Below, piece by piece: positions 59,613-64,000 of a stretch of DNA of 64,000 bases. The translations under genes and the position numbers were made by a program. Origin of the DNA: an uncultured Slackia sp. (GTDB lineage: Bacteria; Actinomycetota; Coriobacteriia; Coriobacteriales; Eggerthellaceae); assembly GCF_944321625.1 (NCBI RefSeq), contig NZ_CALUMA010000029.1, positions 1 through 64,000 on the forward strand, in the 5' to 3' direction. Below the pieces are notes generated by a model. It ran no database searches. It was given only the letters and a program-made list of their open reading frames with translations, and was not told the origin of the DNA. Numbering within the stretch: the stretch's first letter is position 1; each line of letters starts with the position of its first letter.

Positions 59613-59917
59613 AAAAACGCCACTTTTCTCGAGTTACGAACTCCGCGTACAAGACAATTACGCCTCGATGCTCGTATTCGAGAACCATCTTGATCGCTCC
59701 ATATGAGACAGACAATTCCAAAAGACCTGTGACCTGGGAAAACTCGCGTGTTTCGAAAATGGGGCTCTTTCCGCAAGAGGCGCCCAACAAGCAGGAACGA
59801 AACAGCGCGTCATTTTTCAGCGCCGTAAGGCTCATTTAGGGTTCGTAACTCGAGAAAAGTGGCGTTTTTGGAGCCAACCGTTGTACGCGAGGTTCGCAAC
59901 TCGATATTTTTGGCGCC
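59613..59917. repeat. Palindromic element with perfect 29-bp arms and a third partial arm
   Basis: Arms at 59613-59641 and 59841-59869 are exact inverted repeats over 29 bp (core CACTTTTCTCGAGTTACGAA). A third segment at 59881-59917 again pairs with the left arm and its inner flank (TCCGCGTACAA), so two right arms compete for one left arm. Confidence 0.85.
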
Positions 59918-59939
59918 TCGTCGGGCGAGGTGGTCACGG

Positions 59940-60170
59940 TTCCGGGAGAGCCGCGGTTTTCGGCGGACACGAGCCCGCAAGCGCTGCAGTGGCCTGGGAC
60001 CGCAAGAACTGCGGCGAGGGAGCCGCGGTTTTCGGCGGCGGTGAGCCCGCGACCGCGACAAGCCTGTGGCGGCCGCAACCACCGGGGGCACGGTTCTTCG
60101 GCGGCGGCGATCCCGCGGCGGCCGTAACCACCGGAGGAGCCGCGGTTTTTCGGCGGCCGCAGCCTTCAGA
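59940..60170. repeat. Degenerate GAGCCGCGGTTTTCGGCGG repeats
   Basis: Four copies begin near 59948, 60020, 60088 and 60137, with a second motif (GGCCGCAACCACCGG) repeated at 60071 and 60118. Located just downstream of pilT. Confidence 0.6.
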
Positions 60171-60208
60171 GGCCGCGGCCCCGCACTGGTTGCTGCGGCC
60201 TTCCTTAC

Positions 60209-61282
60209 TTACAGCCCTTCGGCTTCGAAGCGTTTGGTGAGCGCTTCTTGGTGCACGGCGAACTGCAGGGCCGTCTCTTTCTCCACGCGACCCTGTTTTA
60301 CCAGGTCGAACAGGCTCTGATCCATCGTGCGCATCCCGGAGGCACCGCCCGCGGCGATCACGCTGTCGATCTGGTGCGTCTTTTCCTCGCGAATCAGATT
60401 GCGAATCGCATGGTTGGCGCACATGATTTCGAACGCGGGCGCCACCGAGCCGTCCACCGTGGGCACCAGTTGCTGACTCACCACGGCCTGCAGCGACATG
60501 GAAAGCTGGATGCGAATCTGGCGCTGCTGGCTGGGCGGGAACGCGTCCACGATGCGGTCGACCGTGCTTGCCGCGCCCGTGGTGTGCAGCGTCGAGAAGA
60601 TGAGCTGCGCCGTTTCGGCCGCGGTGACCGCCGTGCCGATGGTGTCGGCGTCGCGCATCTCGCCCAGCAGGATTACGTCGGGGCTTTCGCGCATGGCGCT
60701 GCGCAGCGCCTCGGAATACGTGGCGACGTCGGTAGGCACCTCGCGCTGCGTCACGATGCAGCTCTCGTGCCTGTGCACGTATTCGATCGGATCTTCCATG
60801 GTGATGATGTGTCCCTGGCGCGTGTGGTTCAGGCGGTCGATGATGCACGCGAGCGTGGTGGACTTACCGGAGCCTGCGGGGCCCGTGACCAGCACCAATC
60901 CTTTTTGGAAGTCCGCGCACGACAGCACTTCCTCGGGAATGCCGAACGCCGCCGGGTCGGGCAGACCAAAGGGAATCACGCGAATGACGGAGGCAAGCGA
61001 CCCGCGCTGGCGGAACACGTTGGCGCGGAAGCGGCCGATGCCGGGCAGCGCGAACGAGAAATCGTCGTCGTGGTTCACGTTGGCGGCGAAAACGCCCATG
61101 TCGCGGCGAGCCGCTTCGTAGACGCTGCGCACGAACTGCTCGGTGTCGGCGGGCATGAGCGGCGCGGCATCGGCGCGAACCTGGCGGCCATCGACGCGGT
61201 AGGTGAACGGCAGGCCGGGCACCACGAATACGTCGGAGGCCTTGGCGTCTACCATTTGCTTCAGGATGTCCTTGAGTTCCAT
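60209..61282 (-). CDS. pilT: Type IV pilus retraction ATPase PilT-like
   Basis: A 357-aa hexameric ATPase that disassembles type IV pili. It opens with the PilT N-terminal domain (MELKDILKQMVDAKASDVFV), Walker A GPAGSGKS at 134-141, the Asp box ITMEDPIEYVH, Walker B LLGEMRD, the His box STLHTTGA, and the PilT-specific AIRNLIREEKTHQI near the C-terminus. A separate extension ATPase is not in the window. It follows the minor pilin-like genes on the same strand after a 224-bp GGTCGGG-rich gap. The ATG at 61282 has AAGGAGAAAGCACCC upstream. Confidence 0.93.
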   Translation of the reverse strand: MELKDILKQMVDAKASDVFVVPGLPFTYRVDGRQVRADAAPLMPADTEQFVRSVYEAARRDMGVFAANVNHDDDFSFALPGIGRFRANVFRQRGSLASVIRVIPFGLPDPAAFGIPEEVLSCADFQKGLVLVTGPAGSGKSTTLACIIDRLNHTRQGHIITMEDPIEYVHRHESCIVTQREVPTDVATYSEALRSAMRESPDVILLGEMRDADTIGTAVTAAETAQLIFSTLHTTGAASTVDRIVDAFPPSQQRQIRIQLSMSLQAVVSQQLVPTVDGSVAPAFEIMCANHAIRNLIREEKTHQIDSVIAAGGASGMRTMDQSLFDLVKQGRVEKETALQFAVHQEALTKRFEAEGL

Positions 61283-61506
61283 GGGTGCTTTCTCCTTTAT
61301 CGTTTGGGCAGGTCGGGGGCGGGTTGAGGATTAAGAGTGGTGGTCGGGGTCGGGATTTGCAGGTTGATTGGGTTCGGCAGGTCAGTTGGGTCGGTCGAAA
61401 TCGGGGGCGAACGGAATAGGAGGTGGACGAGGACGGGTAAGTCAGTGGGCGGTCGGGGACGGGAAGTCGGGGTCAGGGCGGTCGGGGGCGAAACCTGGCG
61501 AAGCGA
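61283..61506. other. Low-complexity GGTCGGG-rich spacer
   Basis: Runs of GGTCGGGG, GGTCGG and GGTTGGG units fill most of 61300-61500 on the plus strand. No gene was seen. Confidence 0.5.
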
Positions 61507-62166
61507 TTAGCTGCTTTGCCAGAGCTTGGTTTCTTCGGGTTCTTGGTTCCATGCGGTGGTCACGGCCCAACGCTCAAGCGAGTACGTAAGGTCGTCGCGC
61601 ACGGTAAGCTCCACGTCGAGCGTGCGGCCATCCTCCGTCGAGAACGTCATGCGCACGGAGGCGCCATTTACGGACGATTCCGCGGTGCAGCCATCTGCCA
61701 CCTGTCCCTGGGGGAGCACGGCGGAAACAGCCTCCATGGCCGCATCAAGGTCAGGGGCGGATACAGCCGAGGCTTCAGACGCAGATGGCGCGGCAGATTC
61801 AGCGTCTTGCTCAGCGTTTGCAGCGCCCTGCTCGCCACGTGTGGATCCCGAATCGTTTTCCGCTTCCGCATTCTCGGCGGACATGGCCGCGGTGGCGTCC
61901 GCATCGCCCCACTCGGCATCCACGGTGGTTACCTCCCGGGCGGACGCAGCCTTGGCAAGCGCGGCGTCGATGTCGGCGAGGGCCTGAGCCGCGGCCGCAT
62001 CGTTCACGTAGGCGCTCCGCGTGAAATCCGCCTGGGCCTGCGCCTCCGTGTACGAAGCGTGCGCAGTTGCGGCAGAAAGCACCGCCAGCACGGCAAGCCC
62101 CAGAATAACCACCAGCGCAAACACACTCACGGGGCCGATGCGCACCGAGCCTTTCTCACGCGCCAT
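61507..62166 (-). CDS. Putative pilus-associated exported protein
   Basis: A 219-aa protein with a short basic N-terminus and one TM helix (VSVFALVVILGLAVLAVLSA, about 13-33), then an Ala/Glu/Ser-rich extracytoplasmic region and a small C-terminal domain with VRMTFSTEDGRTLDVELTVR. It has the size and topology of a minor pilin or PilX-type protein, but no prepilin cleavage motif. It starts 2 bases after the previous stop, in a tight pilus operon. Confidence 0.65.
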   Translation of the reverse strand: MAREKGSVRIGPVSVFALVVILGLAVLAVLSAATAHASYTEAQAQADFTRSAYVNDAAAAQALADIDAALAKAASAREVTTVDAEWGDADATAAMSAENAEAENDSGSTRGEQGAANAEQDAESAAPSASEASAVSAPDLDAAMEAVSAVLPQGQVADGCTAESSVNGASVRMTFSTEDGRTLDVELTVRDDLTYSLERWAVTTAWNQEPEETKLWQSS

Positions 62167-62168
62167 GA

Positions 62169-62867
62169 CTATCGTCCCCCTTCATCCAAGGAAAGGGTGG
62201 ATGCCGTGGCATCGGCGGGCGCTGCTGTATCAGAGGCGGCTGCCTCATCGGACGCCGGCGCGGCATCGGAAATCACCACGTTACCGGATGCTACGTCATC
62301 GGAAGACGTCGCAGCATCGGGAGCGGTTGCGCTATCGGGTATCGCTGCGGCATCGGGAGCCGTCGCGTCATCAGATGACGCCGCAGCATCGGACACGACA
62401 TCATTTGCGCGGGCGCTCACGTAGGCGGAGGTTTCAAGTTCGTATAGCACTTCGTCGTCACGCGTCACGGTGATGGTCGCGTCGTACAGCGCGCCGAATT
62501 CGGTCGCGTGCCGCTCGACCACGCGCGTCACCTCGCACGCGTTGTTCGCCGTGGGATCGCACGCGGAGACCGAGCCTGCGGCCACGGCATAATACGTGGT
62601 CGAAGCGCCTTCTTCAAAAGCTGCTTCGGGGTCGGCGGCGAAGTCTTCCGCACCGTTGGACGCGCCGGACGCGGCAAGCGTCACGGCATCCGTCAGGCGG
62701 ATGGCGTCGATGCCGCGCATCTGTGCGCCCGAGAAGACCGCCGCCAGCACGGCAAGCGACGCGGCGACAAACGCCACGAGCACCATGACTTCCAGCACGA
62801 AAGCGGCGCCATGCCACGAGGCGCGGTCGCGCGAGGCGGCGGCGCGCGCGAACAAGGGCTTACTCAT
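62169..62867 (-). CDS. Putative minor pilin-like protein
   Basis: A 232-aa protein. After a basic leader, WHGAAFVLEVMVLVAFVAAS (about residues 17-36) looks like a class III or prepilin signal: a small residue, then a hydrophobic helix with Glu at about +5. The rest has a pilin-like region (GAQMRGIDAIRLTDAVTLAA) and a C-terminal Ala/Ser/Asp low-complexity tail of repeated AASSDDA and APDAAA units. GAGGAGGCCG precedes the ATG at 62867, which overlaps the upstream gene by 8 bases. Confidence 0.68.
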   Translation of the reverse strand: MSKPLFARAAASRDRASWHGAAFVLEVMVLVAFVAASLAVLAAVFSGAQMRGIDAIRLTDAVTLAASGASNGAEDFAADPEAAFEEGASTTYYAVAAGSVSACDPTANNACEVTRVVERHATEFGALYDATITVTRDDEVLYELETSAYVSARANDVVSDAAASSDDATAPDAAAIPDSATAPDAATSSDDVASGNVVISDAAPASDEAAASDTAAPADATASTLSLDEGGR

Positions 62868-63606
62868 CGTCGGCCTCCTCTCCCGCGGCGGGACCGGTGG
62901 CGGTAGCCGAGAATTCCGCGGCCCCTTCTTCCTCATTGGCGGCTGACGCGGGCCGCGATTCTCCGGTCGATGAATCCGCAGAAGCGGAAGAGGAAGCGGC
63001 ACCGGCAACATCGGCCGCACCATTCGCGCAACGCAACGCAATACGCGCCTCGCCCGCATCCGTCACGACCGTGAGCAGGCCCGACGTCTCATCGTACGAA
63101 AACTCGAACGTCTGCGAATCCGCCACTTGCGTGGCGCTCGCCGGGTCGTAGTCCGCGCCCGCCACGACGTATTCCTGCATGATGGCACCCCGATACGCGT
63201 ACAGCCGCGTCTCATACGTGCCCGAATCCAGGCGCTCCACCAGCACGAGCGACGGACCTTCGGGGCCTTCGCCCACCACGACCGCATCGCCCGTATCGTT
63301 GGCACGCACCGTATTCAGCAGCAGACCCGACTCCTGGCGCAGCGCCGAGGCATCGGTCCGGTCCTCGGCAAGCGTGCGATATGCGTTGACGCCCAGGGCA
63401 AGCAGGCCCAGCAGCGCGAAAATCACCACCGCAAACAGCAGCAGCATGACCGCTCGATCCGCCGTGCGCGAAAAACCGCCCGACCTGCCGGAACCGCCCG
63501 CGCCCACGCGCGCGAGTGCGCGCAGGTCAGCCGCCTGCACAGCACGCGCCGCCGCATCTTTGCGAAGGTCGCCCGATGCACCGTATATGTCGCGGCGGTC
63601 GCTCAT
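62860..63606 (-). CDS. Pilus cluster membrane protein, DUF4860-like
   Basis: A 248-aa protein with a basic cytoplasmic N-terminus (1-50), one TM helix (VMLLLFAVVIFALLGLLALG, about 53-72), and an extracytoplasmic domain (ASALRQESGLLLNTVRANDT, LVLVERLDSGTYETRLYAYR, MQEYVVAGADYD) that fits the pseudopilin-like DUF4860 pattern. An acidic Ala/Ser tail ends it. It overlaps its neighbours on both sides. Confidence 0.68.
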   Translation of the reverse strand: MSDRRDIYGASGDLRKDAAARAVQAADLRALARVGAGGSGRSGGFSRTADRAVMLLLFAVVIFALLGLLALGVNAYRTLAEDRTDASALRQESGLLLNTVRANDTGDAVVVGEGPEGPSLVLVERLDSGTYETRLYAYRGAIMQEYVVAGADYDPASATQVADSQTFEFSYDETSGLLTVVTDAGEARIALRCANGAADVAGAASSSASADSSTGESRPASAANEEEGAAEFSATATGPAAGEEADDE

Positions 63607-63929
63607 CGCGGCACCACCGTCACCGTGGGCATCACGTTGGACGCGAACGCCTCGTACGTGATGACGTAATCATCGTGATTCACCGTCACGCCGTAGTGAT
63701 TTTCCAGATACGACAGCGTGGCGGGATACGACCCTTCGATGGCGGCGCACTGCACGGCTGCGTCAAGAATGACCTGACGCATGGACTCGGCGCCCTGTTC
63801 GCGCAGGTCAGCCGATATCGCCGCCCAGGCGAACCAGGCGATGACCGCCGCAAGCACGCACGCCACGATCGACGCGACAAAGCGCCGGCGCCGCACGCGA
63901 GGATCGGTCTGTTCGTAAAGGCCGCGCAT
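63603..63929 (-). CDS. Small pilus cluster membrane protein
   Basis: A 108-aa protein with a basic start (RVRRRRFV), one TM helix (about 18-38) and a short outer domain containing AAVQCAAIEGSYPATLSYLE and NHYGVTV. Similar to small proteins found within Coriobacteriia type IV pilus clusters; the outer part looks like a pseudopilin tail. Its stop overlaps the next start by four bases (ATGA). Confidence 0.65.
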   Translation of the reverse strand: MRGLYEQTDPRVRRRRFVASIVACVLAAVIAWFAWAAISADLREQGAESMRQVILDAAVQCAAIEGSYPATLSYLENHYGVTVNHDDYVITYEAFASNVMPTVTVVPR

Positions 63930-63932
63930 GAT

Positions 63933-64000
63933 TTACCCTATCGCTCCCATGATGCCGATGAGCGGCAGCATGACCGCCACCAGCGTAGCGCCCACGCTCA
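63933..64000 (-). CDS. Partial gene: C-terminus of a membrane protein in the pilus cluster
   Basis: The last 21 codons are visible, ending TLVAVMLPLIGIMGAIG and TAA at 63933-63935. The hydrophobic end and the position suggest an inner-membrane pilus platform (PilC/GspF) or a similar protein. The rest lies beyond the window. Confidence 0.5.
   Translation of the reverse strand, partial: SVGATLVAVMLPLIGIMGAIG

Larger units (their letters stand above)
59533..60208. other. 676-bp gene-free region after the nuclease-like gene
   Basis: Consists of the inverted-repeat element at 59613-59917 and a GC-rich degenerate repeat at 59940-60170. The open frames crossing it are driven by GC content. Confidence 0.55.

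Noticed and set aside
59934-60848. 304-codon minus-strand frame overlapping pilT
   Set aside because: Out of frame with pilT across the Walker and Asp boxes; probably a GC shadow, though its repeat-encoded end is noted as a finding.

Overview
The window looks like a chromosomal segment of a GC-rich anaerobic actinobacterium of the class Coriobacteriia, most likely family Eggerthellaceae. The signs are Tat-exported lipoprotein flavin reductases of the fumarate-reductase type, each near a 12-TM membrane protein with a LuxR-type C-terminal HTH, an acetylase-type lysine pathway, and very large MBG-repeat surface proteins. Genus cannot be assigned by eye.

Layout. 0-6 kb: glmS, then a YhgE/Pip membrane protein with a degenerate ABC ATPase. 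6-10.5 kb: ferritin with a Fur-like palindrome, then a LuxR/flavoprotein divergent pair. 10.7-15.6 kb: DegV, a DUF1836 regulator coupled to a YgbA-type NO-associated protein, a ZIP transporter and an aminotransferase. 15.8-20.5 kb: a second membrane LuxR protein and a flavoprotein gene broken by an in-frame amber codon. 21-29.7 kb: thioesterase, APC permease, acetamidase/formamidase, a Pro-rich membrane protein, a zincin, LemA, IspE, TadA and TetR. 29.7-33.2 kb: an MFS exporter fused to CBS domains, a candidate type I toxin-antitoxin locus, tRNA-Ser and a GNAT enzyme. 33.2-34.5 kb: a gene-free island of repeats. 34.6-38.8 kb: a third flavoprotein/LuxR pair and a DUF1653 protein. 39-40.5 kb: a HipA-like kinase with its own HTH. 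40.7-47.4 kb: lysA-dapA-dapB-dapH behind a lysine riboswitch and terminator, a second copy of the candidate type I TA locus, and an M20 deacetylase suited to the N-acetyl DAP route. 47.5-55 kb: a small membrane protein and a 2286-aa MBG/InlB-repeat surface protein. 55-59.5 kb: a JAB-domain gene with a coupled small ORF and a DUF362 protein lying between two copies of a ~190-bp repeat, then a nuclease-like protein. 60-64 kb: a type IV pilus gene cluster ending with PilT.

Two signals stand out. First, two unlinked loci (32.0-32.3 kb and 45.5-45.8 kb) share one architecture. Each encodes a 41-48 aa hydrophobic peptide and a convergent ~85-nt RNA across a shared hairpin, and in each the same structured motif starts both transcripts and varies in step within the locus. 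Second, the intergenic spaces carry at least nine long inverted-repeat elements (arms 19-33 bp, several perfect). Apart from one repeated family the arms differ in sequence but share the architecture.

No searches or folding programs were run. Function calls rest on recognisable motifs, RNA calls on hand pairing, and coordinates on reading the sequence.
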